DNA of 64,000 bases from positions 50,883,309 through 50,947,308 of the forward strand of contig CM038467.1 of the NCBI GenBank assembly GCA_021464415.1, written 5' to 3'. Made by a program: the position numbers and the translations under genes. Below are positions 21,491 to 33,194 of this stretch, one piece after another. Positions within the stretch are counted from its first letter, which is position 1. Every line of letters starts with the position of its first letter. The notes below the pieces were generated by a model. It made no database searches and was not told where the DNA came from. It worked only from the letters and a program-made list of their open reading frames with translations. This DNA is from Lonicera japonica. Taxonomy: Eukaryota; Streptophyta; Magnoliopsida; Dipsacales; Caprifoliaceae.

Positions 21491-22441
21491 CAGTGTTCTA
21501 AAAATCGCGCCTAGGTAAAAATTGGTGCTTCCTTGACTGGCCTAGGGCTAATCGTTTGTGTTTAGGCGCCGATTTTTGGGCTACGCGCCGATTTTACGGT
21601 AGGCGCTGATTTTCCCCCCTTTTTTTTCCTTTCAAAACAACGTAGTTTCAAGAAAATAAAATAAACCCGTTTATGAGTCCTCTTTCACTCGACCTAATCA
21701 GACCCGCCGTCCTCATCCTCATCGATCTCCATCTCCTCCTCTCCTCTCCTCTCCTCACACAGTCCGACGTCATCCACACTACGCCGTCGCCGTCGTCTCC
21801 ACAGGCCTCCGTCGATCCCTTCTCTCCACAGTCAAGCCCTACTTTTTTAAGCCTTAAGGTTAGTTATCTTTTCTTAATTTTTTTTAAATATTGTTATTTT
21901 GATATCAAAGTTGTTAGTTTGAGATTTTATAAATTATTAGGTTAAAAATAGCAAATTTCGTAAAAAAATAAAAAAAAATATTTTGACACCTGTTTAATAT
22001 ATCATGAAGAAGATTTTGTGTCGAAGGATGAGTCGGAAGAAGAGGAAGATGAAGAGTTTGATTTTGAGTCCAATGAGGAGAGGGTCTTAGAAGGATACGG
22101 AGAAGAAGAACTAGAGGCCTAGAACATTAGTTTAATTTAATTACTTTCTTTTTGCTAATTTTATTTATGCTTTTAAAGTTTGGACGTGTATTTTGGGATG
22201 TTCACTTGGGTTTGATTGTTTGAACTTGTTTATTTTGTTTTTGGAATGCATGTTTTATTGGTTGAATGTTGAAAAATTAATGTTAATTTGAAAGGTATAT
22301 AATTTTTTGTCAGTATTATGTTATTTAAAATAATATTTTTAATAAAAAATCGTTTGACCGATTAATCCCCTAGGCACTAGCCCCCCCCCCCCCCCCGACC
22401 CCCGCCCAACTCTTGGCCGAGTAGCGATTTTTAGAACATTA
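21491..22441 (+). mobile_element. hAT-type deletion derivative
   Basis: 951 bp with imperfect 17-bp terminal inverted repeats (CAGTGTTCTAAAAATCG against TAATGTTCTAAAAATCG). A perfect 8-bp duplication CATGTAGA flanks it (21483-21490, 22442-22449), diagnostic for hAT. The subterminal parts carry GGCGCC/CCTAGG words and a 16-base C run at 22381-22396. It keeps only the two ends of a transposase-like gene. Confidence 0.85.
21674..22122 (+). pseudogene. Remnant ends of a hAT transposase-like gene
   Basis: 21674-21859 reads as a Ser/Pro-rich N-terminal piece (MSPLSLDLIRP...). About 22010-22122 reads an acidic tail (SKDESEEEEDEEFDFESNEE...) ending in TAG, resembling the acidic C-terminus of plant hAT transposases. 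The catalytic middle and dimerisation domain are gone. The link to a transposase is inferred from position and composition. Confidence 0.45.
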
Positions 22442-22449
22442 CATGTAGA

Positions 22450-22904
22450 AGACTTTTGAGGAATTTGATTATTTTCCATAAAAATCAATGAACCGCATAC
22501 TATGGGATGGGTCTGTTTGACAGTACTTTTTTTCCATGCAATACACTCAAGATTTCTAGTCCATGTTGATAAAAAGTTGGAAAACAATTGAAAAACAACT
22601 AATTTTAATGAGAATTTGGAAAAAGAGAAGAAAGATTTTTTCCACTTTTTCCAAGGAAAAATTATTACCCGACCCCCAAAGAAATAGATTTCATGGTGTT
22701 AAGCATGATATTTATTACGGTTCCTTCTCCTAACAGCTTAAGCTTTTGGGAGAGATGTTCTTAATATAGTATTAGATCTTGGTTTTCTGGAAGGTCCAAG
22801 GTTCAAGCCTTGGCACCTCTATCCCCCATTTGTTAATCCGAAATTCAAAATATGTATGCTCTCGGAAAAATTGAAAAAGTAATAGAACATCTCACCTGAA
22901 ACAC
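22450..22904. other. Intergenic, nothing recognised
   Basis: AT-rich sequence between the hAT derivative and the Tourist-like MITE; no supported feature. Confidence 0.5.
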
Positions 22905-22907
22905 TTA

Positions 22908-23361
22908 GGGTGTGTTTGATTGGCCATATTTTTCATGGAAAATATGGCTTTTCCACCCAAATTCTCACTTTTGTAGTGTTTGATTGCAATTATTTTTCAT
23001 GGGGCTTGTATTTATTTTCTAGGCAATTGCATATTTTTCGAGACAAAATTTTACCTATTTTCTACAAAAAATGCTATAACTTAAACTACAAAATTCAAAA
23101 TTTAATAAAAATTTAATATTTAAAATCTATTAATCAAGATCAATAAACAAGATCCATCATGACTATAAAATTATGTAAAAAAAAATACCCATAATTTTTT
23201 CTACATTAAAAATGCCATAATACAACCAATATTTTCCGGTAGAAAATTAAGGCAATCAAACACATTTAATTACATTTTCCATGCAACTCAATTCTAGGCA
23301 TTCAATTACCTGGAACTTATTTTCTTTCCATGTAAATTCCATACTTGCAATTAACGCACCC
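22908..23361. mobile_element. Tourist-like MITE (PIF/Harbinger type)
   Basis: 454 bp, ends GGGTGTGTTTGATTG and CAATTAACGCACCC form a 14-16 bp imperfect terminal inverted repeat. It is flanked by TTA on both sides (22905-22907, 23362-23364), the PIF/Harbinger target duplication. No coding capacity. Confidence 0.8.
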
Positions 23362-23364
23362 TTA

Positions 23365-24186
23365 TTTTTTCTTTCAACCTTCTCATAAAAATTTGTACGA
23401 TTTTTAATTAATTTTGAATTTTTATCAGAAGGCGCCCCTCATGTTTTCTATTTTGGTGTGGTGTATTGAAGCATAAATTTTCTAAGTGTTAGGAATCATC
23501 TCACCCAAAAGGTTAAGTCGTTAGGTAATGAGTCAACATTGTATATCTGCCCATATGTAAAACCACTTCAAGAAATCCAATTATTTTCCATGTAAATCAA
23601 TCACACACAAAAAGAATACAAAATGGCTTGAAAGAAGCCGTGTCCAAAGTTATCAAAGCAATCCTTGCACCAACAGTTTTAAAGTTGTTGCGGTCAATAA
23701 TTAAGGGTGGGATTTGTTGCACCAGTTGGACATAATTGGTTTCCTTGGAGTTGTTTTCATTGGAATCACTTTCCATTAAGTGCTCATTTGGTTCAAGTTT
23801 CCGTTCATTCCTGAAATCCTAAATTAGTAAATTAACATTATAGTTCATGACAATAGTTTGAATCATAAATTGATGACGCTCAAACTTTTTATGTGAAATT
23901 ACCATTTTAGATTGCTCAACAGAACTAAATCTCGAACCAAAACAGCACTAAAGTAACCAACTTGGAGGGAGGTTGCTGGATTCCATGGAAAAGTAGAAAA
24001 ATTAAGCTAAAGGCCTAAAACAAGTTAAACCATGAAAATTAAATTGCTGGAAAATTAATGGAATTAAACACCACCATAATAATTTTTGACATTTTCCCTA
24101 GAAAAGAAATGTGATCAAACACGCGAGATAGATTATAAAATCTTGTCATAAATTCAACATTACATATAAATATGTATATATATACA
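23365..24186. other. Intergenic, nothing recognised
   Basis: AT-rich; scattered words such as TTTCCATG recur but no element edges or genes could be fixed. Confidence 0.5.
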
Positions 24187-24520
24187 GCCAGTCCCCCTTT
24201 TTAATCAAAGAACATACTTCCCCTTTTAGGGGCTAAATAATTGAATTTTTTCATGAAATTTGGTGGGTAATGATCTGCATAAGAAATTAATCAATTTCAC
24301 CAAATTTTATTAAAAAATTCAACTGTGAAGTGGGTGATCTAATAATCTAAAATTTTCACAGCCAAAAATTGCACGCACACACACACATATATCAATCTTT
24401 GGTTCACCCACTTTCAGATTTAATTATTTGATAAAGTTTTGGTAGAGTTCATGAAATCATCCCCGCCAAATTTTATCAAAAATTTAATCATTTTCCCCCT
24501 CTTTTGAGGAAGTCTGTTGC
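24187..24520. mobile_element. Small inverted-repeat MITE, copy 2
   Basis: Carries the same interior phrases as 2147-2440: GAATTTTTTCATGAAATTTGGTGG with its inverted partner CACCAAATTTTATTAAAAAATTC, a GGTGATCTAATAATCTAAAATTT motif and CCCACTTTCAG. Outer parts with CCCCCTTTT/CCCCCTCTTTTG differ, so copies are well diverged. Confidence 0.5.
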
Positions 24521-26747
24521 CAGAGTCGAACCTGAAGTGAGCCGCAACAGGCACATACCTTTGCCTCAGACCCCAAATTTTTGAGAGTCCCATAATTTTT
24601 TAAAGTTTGAAGTTGAGAAAGTTTATTAATAAAAAAATATTATATGTTATCATTGATAAAAAAATAAATAGTGATCATTTATATAGATTAATTTTATTTT
24701 ATTTATTTTCTTTGAATTTGGCTGCTTTAAAAAAAAAGGACCTAAAAATTTTAAGACGGTCGACCTCATTGATAAATTTCACTTCAGGCACCCGAATTCT
24801 GAGGTCCGGCCCAGTCCTGTTGCTTTAAATAAAATCCGTCAGGTAAAGTGGTGTCAAATTTTATTTCAATTGCATATGCAGTCTTCATTTTTAATCAGAA
24901 AAATGAAGCTTATATTAAAACAAGAAGTCTAATACAAGCAAAAAAGGAACTGATAGAGGACAAGAGATCCACATCCAGCCCCGGAAAACAGAAAAAAACA
25001 GACAAATAAAAACAAGACATGCACCACCTCAATCAGCAACAAAAAACCAAACCCAAACCTACAGAAACTATACAACCGGAAAAAAAACAAAAAAAAAAAA
25101 AAAAGAAGAAGGTGAAATATACACCACCACTCCACTACAGCACTGCAGCTTAGATGTTGAGCATATCAAACTTATTACAACTTACTATCACATTCATTAT
25201 TACTTTTTTCTTCTTATCTCTCGTTCAAAGTAGAAATATGAGCTTAAAGTAAAAATATGAGCAAGTGAGCTAGCCCAGTTGATGAGACACTCACCCGATT
25301 CAGGAGAGATCTCATTCAAGATGTAGTAAAGAGAAAAGACTTAAACATTCCATTCTTCAAGTAAACAAAAATATGAAATCTGACTGGGGAACTAAACTAG
25401 TACGAGTGAGAAAAAAATCAAAACATCGATGCAGAAAGAAAAAAATGGGTACCTCTTCACAGCACAGAGATTTTGGAAATCGGAAATATGACTTGAGATC
25501 TTAAAGATGTATTGAGTGGAATAATAGAACTGAAACGTTGATCGATCGTCCGAATATCTCAACTCTGTTAGTGTGTAAGCTCTGGTTTCTCGTAATTTGT
25601 CGGTTCAATTATTGTGCGGCGATGGTGGAGTCGCAAGACTTGTAAAGTTTCAGTCAACTCCTACCTTCCTCCTGTTGTGGGACCAGATATAGATATATTT
25701 TAGAGCCCTAGCAAATTCTGCTTTCTTTTTTTCTTTTTTCTTTTCGGGGAATAAAGGCTCTTCTACATTATTGTTAAAATAATCATACCTATATCAAAAA
25801 CATAAAATGCAAATTCTCAAAAACAAGAGTATAGTCTAGCAAAACAGTAATTGTTTTGATCCATCATTAAGTTATGACACCGAATTTTGCTAGTTTCCTA
25901 ATTCGCACTTATTGCTATTTATTAATGTGAAAAATGTTATGATATTGCGTCAAAAACTCATTTATTTACCTGCAAGTGCACGAATGTATATAGTATAATA
26001 TATGCAAATGCGAGTTCAAATCTAAGGAACTGGATATGTGTCACCGACCCAAATTTCGGGTCGCGAATGATAAAATTTTATAAAAATAAAAGAATTTATG
26101 ATAAAAATGAAATAATGACCACACTCCAAATCACAATGATAAAATTTTATTTATGAAAAACAAAAGAGAAAAATATAAGATTTTTAGAAAATACAATGGC
26201 CAAAGGATCTACCCATCCCAGCCCATCGAACAACCAAATAATTTATACAAAAGTTAATGTAAAAGATTCAACATTTAACAAATTAAATCACTACGCGTTA
26301 ACTTCTCTAATCCTCAATTTTCATCTTTCAAACCTACAAAATAAACCTAGTGTATGTTGGGGGGGTGGGGTTGAGCTACGAAGCCCAGTAGTTTCCTTGA
26401 TAACACGTGAGCTTTACTTAATTTATTCATAACAAGCGTAGAAACAATATCGACATCATTGTACAACAAATAATACACAAATAATAATATCATACTTAAT
26501 CGCAAGGACAACGAACACACATATAAATTAATTACAAACAAATATTCTACCAATATAATTGAAACAAGAATAAATTAAACAAACACTCAATAAAGTATCC
26601 TCTCCTACCTCATTTTGCGAACCCGTGCTCTTTTCTTTGTTTTTTTTTTTCTTGCCATGCGGTTTATTTTCTGTCCTCTCTAGCTCTACTACTTTTTTTT
26701 CTTTTTTTAATTTCTTCATAAACCTCGACCATCAGTCTTTTTTTTTT
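24521..26747. other. Intergenic, no gene recognised
   Basis: 24530-24835 has words such as GCAACAGG and CAGGCACCCGAATTC that may be a worn transposon. 25950-26060 (GCAAGTGCACGAATGTAT and CGACCCAAATTTCGGGTCG) reads like the end of an LTR. 24929-25135 (-) is a low-complexity ORF without family resemblance. Nothing here is supported as a gene. Confidence 0.45.
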
Positions 26748-26847
26748 NNNNNNNNNNNNNNNNNNNNNNNNNNNNNNNNNNNNNNNNNNNNNNNNNNNNN
26801 NNNNNNNNNNNNNNNNNNNNNNNNNNNNNNNNNNNNNNNNNNNNNNN
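26748..26847. other. Assembly gap (100 N)
   Basis: Exactly 100 N, the usual placeholder for a gap of unknown size. It cuts the gag region of Tat-1; the left side does not continue recognisable Tat sequence. Confidence 0.99.
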
Positions 26848-27851
26848 GAGAAATCGCTAAAGCTTTCTTTCACACCTTTTCTTAGGTCGCCATTTCCAGC
26901 TTGCCTAGCGGGTAATTTCCAAATCTTCGTTGGACCCGTATTTATTCATGAACTCCTTGACAATATCTCCCAAGTCTTCGTGTGGTGTCTCTCCAGATCA
27001 AAAAACCATCTCAGGGCGGCCCCTGTGAGAGTCATGTGAAAGGCCTGAGCTAATTTCGGTTCTCCACAACCCGACATTTGCATGGATCTGATGTAGGATT
27101 GAAGATGGGTTTTAGGGGGTGTGGTTCTTGTGAATTTGGTGATAGAAGGGAGCTTGAATCCCTGAGGTAGTCTTGCTTCTGGGTAGAGAGAGAAAGCATT
27201 CATATCTGTGATCTCATCCACCCCTCTTATCAGAGAAATCCCTCTTTAGCAGAACCTTCGTCTGCTCTTTCAGTTTCTTCATTTCTTCACTCTCTCTTGA
27301 CACCTCATCGGGCTGTTCCCGAGCTATAACAGATTCTGCATACACTGTCCAGAGTCGGTTGATGTCTATGTACTCATTAGGAGGGGCTACTAGGGCCGGT
27401 GGTGGAATAGGCCTTGCTAGGACTTGTGGCCATGGCTAGTATTGGGGATCAAGGCCTTGCTGAGGTTGCGGCCAGATGATGGGTGGCTCCTGTTGTTGAT
27501 AAGTGGTCCTGAATTCGGGGCCCATTGATTCTGATTGTTGGGATCGGTCTGAACGGGATCGGCCAAGACAGGGCCTGTTTGAGGTGGATTGGTTCCTTGA
27601 ACTGGGGGAAGTACTTGCGATGACTGCCTTTGATCTCGATTCGATGGTAGTCGTTCAAACCCCTATAGCTCGACCCGCCCGGCTGACAACTCTTCTACTC
27701 GAACTCGGGTACTTTGTTGCTCGTTCGTGAGTTTTGCTAGATTCACACTGACAGTCATTAACAAACGATGCATCTCAGCTAAAGTTGGCTGAGCTGCAGA
27801 TGCCTCGGCTAGGCTCTGATCTGTCTCTTGATTTTCACGTCCATCGACCAT
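26848..27851 (-). pseudogene. Tat-1 gag remnant
   Basis: Starts MVDGRENQETDQSLAEAS at 27851. The conserved core ITDMNAFSLYPEARLPQGFK...RWFFDLERHH lies at 27221-26946 in another frame. Frame changes near 27660 and 27250 make it non-functional. The core is the plant gypsy gag (retrotrans_gag) fold. It runs into the gap. Confidence 0.8.
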
Positions 27852-28119
27852 TGCGGGAGTGCTTGGTCTTACTAATCTTCCGGTGTGATCCCGACCAGCC
27901 CAACCTTCCAGACTGTCGTCGTATTATGGCTGCAGACGGAACCATGGGGCGAAGATGAAGGAAGACTATGATGTGACTCAATTTTTGCCAAAAGAACCAT
28001 AGAGAAAGAAAAACAACGAAAACCAAGTTTCGGGTGTTTTATAAAGACAAGTCAACAACAACTTGAGTGAATTCCCAGTGGGAGTTTAAGATAGGCAGCA
28101 AAGTGCTCCTTGGGTTATT

Positions 28120-28614
28120 CTATTTGTCCCGAATTTTGAAAAACTCATCTTTTGATTTTATGAAAATTGGGAATATCCCTCCTCTTGAGTTGCTTTTCAT
28201 GGGAGATGTACCGAGGAAAGTCACAACGAGGTGATCTCGATGTAAATTTCTACGACGGAGGTTGGACAGCCTCCTCGCCGTACTTGCCAATATCTGGGGA
28301 GATATACATGACAAGGCCCTACGTGGTACGAAACTCCTCACGGTTGATAAAAAAGTAATAAAAGGTGTTCTATCTTTGACTCTCCTATATGCAACGCAGG
28401 TGTAATGCAAGGTGAAGGCTTTAGGCTCCCTCCTATTTGGCAATACCTCGCGATATACCCCAGGGGCGGGTACGTGCAAGAATCTTTTGATATACTTCCC
28501 GGGTACGTGAGTGTTCTCGTCACTCGATATACCTCGGGGGCGTACTTGGCCTAGGAGAGTGGAAGTAAATGCTTTCGGTTTATGTTGGCCCAAGCAAGCC
28601 AACTCCCTACTCAC
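28120..28614 (-). CDS. Tat-1 leader ORF upstream of gag
   Basis: 164 codons starting MSRELACLGQHK in the region between PBS and gag. The equivalent ORF in Tat-2 (33195-33662) has the same start, the same frame for about 90 residues and, after small compensating shifts, the same frame again near its end. It is rich in Arg, Pro and Ser; no known domain. It might be a real leader-encoded protein (some Tat elements have an extra ORF before gag) or chance conservation of RNA. Confidence 0.35.
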   Translation of the reverse strand: MSRELACLGQHKPKAFTSTLLGQVRPRGISSDENTHVPGKYIKRFLHVPAPGVYREVLPNRREPKAFTLHYTCVAYRRVKDRTPFITFLSTVRSFVPRRALSCISPQILASTARRLSNLRRRNLHRDHLVVTFLGTSPMKSNSRGGIFPIFIKSKDEFFKIRDK

Positions 28615-28974
28615 TTATAATACTTCCGAGGGTTCGGGGTAAATTCACACTCGTAGAACCAATGCATGATTTGTGAAAGTGCGTGCAAAACAAGAATTTT
28701 TAAAAGATTTAATTGCAAATATCTTATCTTCGAGGTGTATTTTGAAAACGCCATTTTTATTTAAAAAGATATTTCTTTACAATCAGATATAACATAAAGG
28801 GGAAATCCTAAGCATATGTCTATGTCAATGAATGGACTCTACAACGCCTTTAGGTCAGGTCAACAATAAAATCCAGGCACCACAACAGGGGGCAAGTAGG
28901 GAAAGCAGTAAAAGCATGCATATCAACATATTTATAAACAAAGAATCCACATATAAGAGCCTAGTTCTCATAAT

Positions 28975-28992
28975 CCCCAGCAGAGTCGCCAC
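28975..28992 (-). other. Tat-1 primer binding site
   Basis: On the minus strand TGGCGACTCTGCTGGGGA lies immediately behind the LTR end GATTCTCACA (one base apart). This wording is usual for plant Ty3/gypsy primer sites; the tRNA was not determined. Confidence 0.7.
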
Positions 28993-29113
28993 TGTGAGAA
29001 TCCGCAAATGCAACCCCCGGGTCTCATCCCCGTTTGTGAGCGTCTGAAGCGTCGGAAGGGATTCCGTCGTTCCATTTGCTTAGAGTTGGTTGATAATTCA
29101 TATCGGGTGTCCC

Positions 29114-31403
29114 TGTAACATCCTGTATTTATATTAGTGTTAATTATGTTATATTAACTCCCTAATGTATATAGGAATGATCGTTGGGTAATTCGGGTGG
29201 TCCGAATCGATTTTGGTTGATAAATAGGAAGTTTTGGTTCTTCATGATTTGTTAATTTTGGTTAACTTTGAGCTATTATAATTTGTTCATTACTTATCCG
29301 ATTAAGCTTCTGTTCGCGTTGGTGTATAGTATTCATTCCATTCTACAACTTTCGTGTTTTTACCGAAGTCCAATTCGCACTCCTCGTTGACCAAAACAGG
29401 GCCCGAAGTTGGCCCATCGCTAAATTCTGGTCTTTCAGTAGCGCTTTGGCAGAGCGCTGTCTTCGGTGAATTTCTTGGAACGATTGGTCCATAATTTGGA
29501 GAAACTTCCAACTAGGAAGTTGTAGATCTTTGAAATACCTTTCCGTGGACATAAAGAACGCCTCAATTGGAGTTCCGAGTCAAAAGTTATGGCCAAAACA
29601 AAAACAGTGCTCCAGAACCAAAATTTGTGCGCGGACCGGTCTGGGAGTTCCAGACTCAAGCGCGGACCGGTCTGGCCTTTAAAATTTGCCAAATTTTCAC
29701 CCCGCGGACCGGTCTAAGGTTTTTGGCGTACCGGTTCGTACGGTTACTGTAGCAACCGACTTAAAATGATTTTAAGGTCGTTTTTCACCCATTTTCACTC
29801 ATTTTTCGAGCTAGGCTCATCCACACACCTCCAGAGACTTCCGAAAGATTCTAGAGAGAGAAAGAGAGAGATTCCTACGCTTCTCTCATCCCCGATCAAA
29901 GATTGAAGCTCAAAATCATCCGAATCATCTTCAAATTCACTATTCATCGTCTTCCTCCTTGGGATTCCTTAGGGAGAGCTTGGGTTCTCTTCTTTCTTCA
30001 CTCTATACGGCTAATAAACACGAGGTAGGGGCTTACTTGCTTTCATAACATGTTAATATGACTTTATTACACAAAAATGGTTGTGTTTGATTCATGGTTG
30101 GTTGAGAACTAAACTATAAGAAAGGTTATGATGTTTTATGATCTTTATGGCTATGATTGCATGATTTAAGACAAAATATGCTATATATACTCGAGATGAA
30201 GTGTTATTTGAACAAAATAACGTATCCTTATCGGTATGTATCATAATTGTTGATAAAAGTGGATTATTGATGAATTTTGAATACCAAAGGATATATGGTG
30301 GAACTTTTGGAGTATATATGGCATAGGTTGTCTTATATTGATATTTAACATCATATTATGCACGATATATACTATTGCTGTGTCAATCGACTGCTCGGGA
30401 ATCTTATGGCAATATTTGGAACGGACTTGCGGTTTATGGATTGATTGGCTATCCTATGAAAGGCCTTCACCATTTAGCACTAGTTTGGAAAGCTTGTGTC
30501 TCTTGGGAACAAATTCTTGATATGGTTGTATAGTGCTTGCCGGGATGGAAAATAAGTGGGGCTCGGTGCCCTTGGGTTGAAAATCCCTAAACCCCCGGGG
30601 GAGCAATGTTTGGCCGCCTATAAGCCACCAGTGAGGAGCCCGGGAACTTAGGCAATTGGCAAGGCACTATGATTTATGTTGATATCTATGTTCTTATAAA
30701 ATTGGGATGGTTGGTCCTATGGCTCTGTTTTGATGATGGCCTTATAATTCTGGCGACTATGGATTATATCTACAGCCTGTGCTATCTATCATACGGTAAA
30801 CGGTTGACACGGGAGGTAACCTGCATTAGCACGATCATGCATCTTTTAAATGGTTGGCAATGATTCTTGTTTGTATTACTTAAATCATATATTCTGAAAA
30901 TAAAAGGATAACTTGTCTGAATACCATGCCCTATATTTCCCCTTACTGAGCACATAGCTCACCCCGTTCTTTTTATAAACCAATACAGGTACTCAGGAAT
31001 CCAAAGAAGACAAAGATGCGATGGGCTCGGGAACGAATTAGAGGCTCTGATACTTGTATTTTGATACTTTTGATTGTGTATATCTTGGTATGGCAAGTCA
31101 CGGCTTGCCTATGACATGCCCGCTTTTAATTAGCTCCCATTTTGATATTTATGCATATATATATATGTATGGATTTGACTTGCCCCATATCATTACTATG
31201 CTTGTGAAATTTGAACTACATGGTATATGTTATAAAGCTTTGCCATCATTTTCGCATCTCGTACTCATTAATGCTGGATATATAGTATGTTGTTGACTTA
31301 TATTATTTTTATATACCTATCTTAGTCCTACTAAGATGGGTCAGTGACGCCCCAGGCCTTAACTACGGGTGTTATCCTGTACAATTAAGGCGGGGGTGTT
31401 ACA
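29114..31403 (+). mobile_element. 2.29-kb solo LTR of an unrelated family
   Basis: Starts TGTAACATCC and ends GGTGTTACA, flanked by the perfect 5-bp duplication GTCCC (29109-29113, 31404-31408). There is no internal region, PBS or coding sequence, so it is the product of LTR-LTR recombination. Near 29631-29715 it has three copies of GCGGACCGGTCT. At 29191 it has ATTCGGGTGGTCCGAAT, also seen (complement) at 63809. Small ORFs within it are not genes. Confidence 0.85.
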
Positions 31404-32631
31404 GTCCCTCTATCCTGTTTCTAGGTGTAAAGGGGTTCATTCAGAGTTGCCAGTACGTTTTACGAGAAAACGGACAAAAAGGGGTTGTGTATGGGGAAAG
31501 GCTACAGATAAGCCTTTCTTTACACGTTTGTCTGCGAAACCAGGATTCTATAGGGTTCAGGAACTATATTACGGTTTAGGAAGGTGTTAAGCACCCAATC
31601 CGCCCTTTCGGTCTCTAGTGGTCTTATATGTTTATTTTATGTTGAAAAACTTGGATGCTTTTACTAACAGTCTACTACTTTTCAAATGAAAACCTTAATT
31701 TCAGGGGAAAATGGGAAAGGGATAGAAACCTTTGTATTTCGAGATCCGATGTTTTATTTATTGAAAGATGTAAATACAAATGACAAAACTTTTTATTTTG
31801 AAAGAGTGTCCCGTATTATTTCCTCAGATAATGACGATTTTCTCGTGTTGTGATTACTTTTGTAAAAGTTCGGATTTTGTATCGGGACTAATTTAATATG
31901 AAACTAGAACTCTTTGACGAGAGTTATCAGACACGTCGTAGTCTATAAAGAAGACAGGATATGTTGATTTTAATTCCTAGATAAGTCGTATCAGTCCGGG
32001 TTTTGAAAACAGAATTTTATCCGGATGATAACGTACTTACTCTTCTGGTTTTGCAAATGGTTTTATCAGGGTCTTTTGTTTTGAAGACGGTAGACTATTT
32101 ATAACTTGGCAATAAGTTTATTCAAATAAAATGTGGACAAAACAACAGAAATAAAGCAAGTACACAGATGAACCTGATTTTCGAGCGCGTTAGGAATCTA
32201 GCACAACCATATTGCAACTTCGCTTACTAGGACGGGGATCGACCTGCCCGGTCAGGTCGTGGGGTGTGGGGCAGCACCCCGTTATAAAAATCAGATTTTA
32301 AGCAAGTCTACAATAAAACCAATATACAAATATCTTATTTAATTAATAGAAGAGACTTTCGTTACCTTCCCGACGAGAATAATAATAAGAAAGAAAATAT
32401 AATACGGCGGAGGGATCTCCGGCGATAATAATCTTTTCCTTCTTCAGATATTTCCGAGAATTTGATTCCCGAGACCGGACACGTCGAGTGTCGAGAATAG
32501 ATTCGATAATTCTTCGGAAATAAGACGATACTCGAAAATGCTTGTTTGCTATTTTCTGCTCTGCTCTGGCGATTTTTCTTGCTGTTTTCAGCTGTGATGT
32601 TGGTGTTCCTAATCCTTGGGGGCTGCTAGCC

Positions 32632-32854
32632 TATTTATAGTGGTGAAAAGGTGTATGTCGCGCGACATTATGGTGTATGTCGCGCGACAATCTTGACTGC
32701 CGTGCGACATTTCACTTTAATGATGATTCTGACTCACTGATGAGTCAGAAAGTGGAGTGGTGGGGTGTTTGTCGCGCGACATGTCCCTATAAAGTGGGAT
32801 TGTCGTGCGACATACTGGTGTGTGTTGCGCGACAATCTTGAATGCCGTGCGACA
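32632..32854 (-). promoter_or_regulatory. Tat-1 LTR promoter with seven palindromes
   Basis: Copies or near copies of TGTCGCGCGACA start at 32656, 32678, 32698, 32770, 32801, 32823 and 32843. The TATA box (TATAAATA, minus strand) is at 32639-32632, 16 bp from the nearest palindrome. Variants are mostly C-to-T at the central CGCG or first CG. Confidence 0.75.
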
Positions 32855-33194
32855 TTTCACTTTAAAATATGTTTGTTTGGCCAACAAACCCCTTCGGGGC
32901 AGTTCCGGGTGTTCGGGTGAGTTCCGGACTCAAAAAACAGTACTTCTTGAAGGTCGTTAGGGTTCTTGCGGGGGTCACGGATCGGGGTGTCTACAGTTTA
33001 GGATTCCCCTTTTTGTCATATTTGATTGTAAAGAAATATCTTTTTTAAATAAAAATGGCGTTTTCAAAATACACCTCGAAGATAAGATGTTTTGCAATTA
33101 AAATCTTTCAAAAACTCTTGTTTTCACGCACATTACAAATCATGCATTAGTTCTACGAGTGTGAAATTACCCCGAACCCTCGGAAGTATTATAA

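Larger units (their letters stand above)
26848..32995 (-). mobile_element. Ty3/gypsy Tat-lineage element Tat-1, 5' part
   Basis: Read leftward: 5' LTR (32995-28993), PBS, a ~1.14-kb leader with a small ORF, gag start at 27851, gag to 26848, then the assembly gap. Gag and leader match Tat-2 at 33000-34950 closely but not identically, in opposite orientation. No pol is visible. A 2.29-kb solo LTR of another family splits its LTR. Confidence 0.85.
28993..32995 (-). repeat. Tat-1 5' LTR, split by a solo LTR
   Basis: On the minus strand it runs from TGTAGACACCCCGATCC (32995) to GCGGATTCTCACA (28993). Without the insertion and one GTCCC copy it is about 1,708 bp, against 1,575 bp for its Tat-2 relative. 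It holds seven TGTCGCGCGACA-type palindromes (32656-32854) upstream of a TATA box (32639-32632 on the minus strand). Confidence 0.85.

Noticed and set aside
22381..22396. C run as a possible regulatory or G-quadruplex site
   Set aside because: A single homopolymer inside a hAT derivative, most likely slippage; the same kind of run at 60469-60482 is a normal part of SIRE-like LTR ends.
24929..25135. 68-codon minus-strand ORF rich in Phe, Leu and Cys
   Set aside because: Low-complexity A/T-rich composition without family resemblance.
26625..26885. ORFs reading through the N gap
   Set aside because: The reading depends on N codons; the flanks are low complexity on one side and Tat-1 gag on the other strand.
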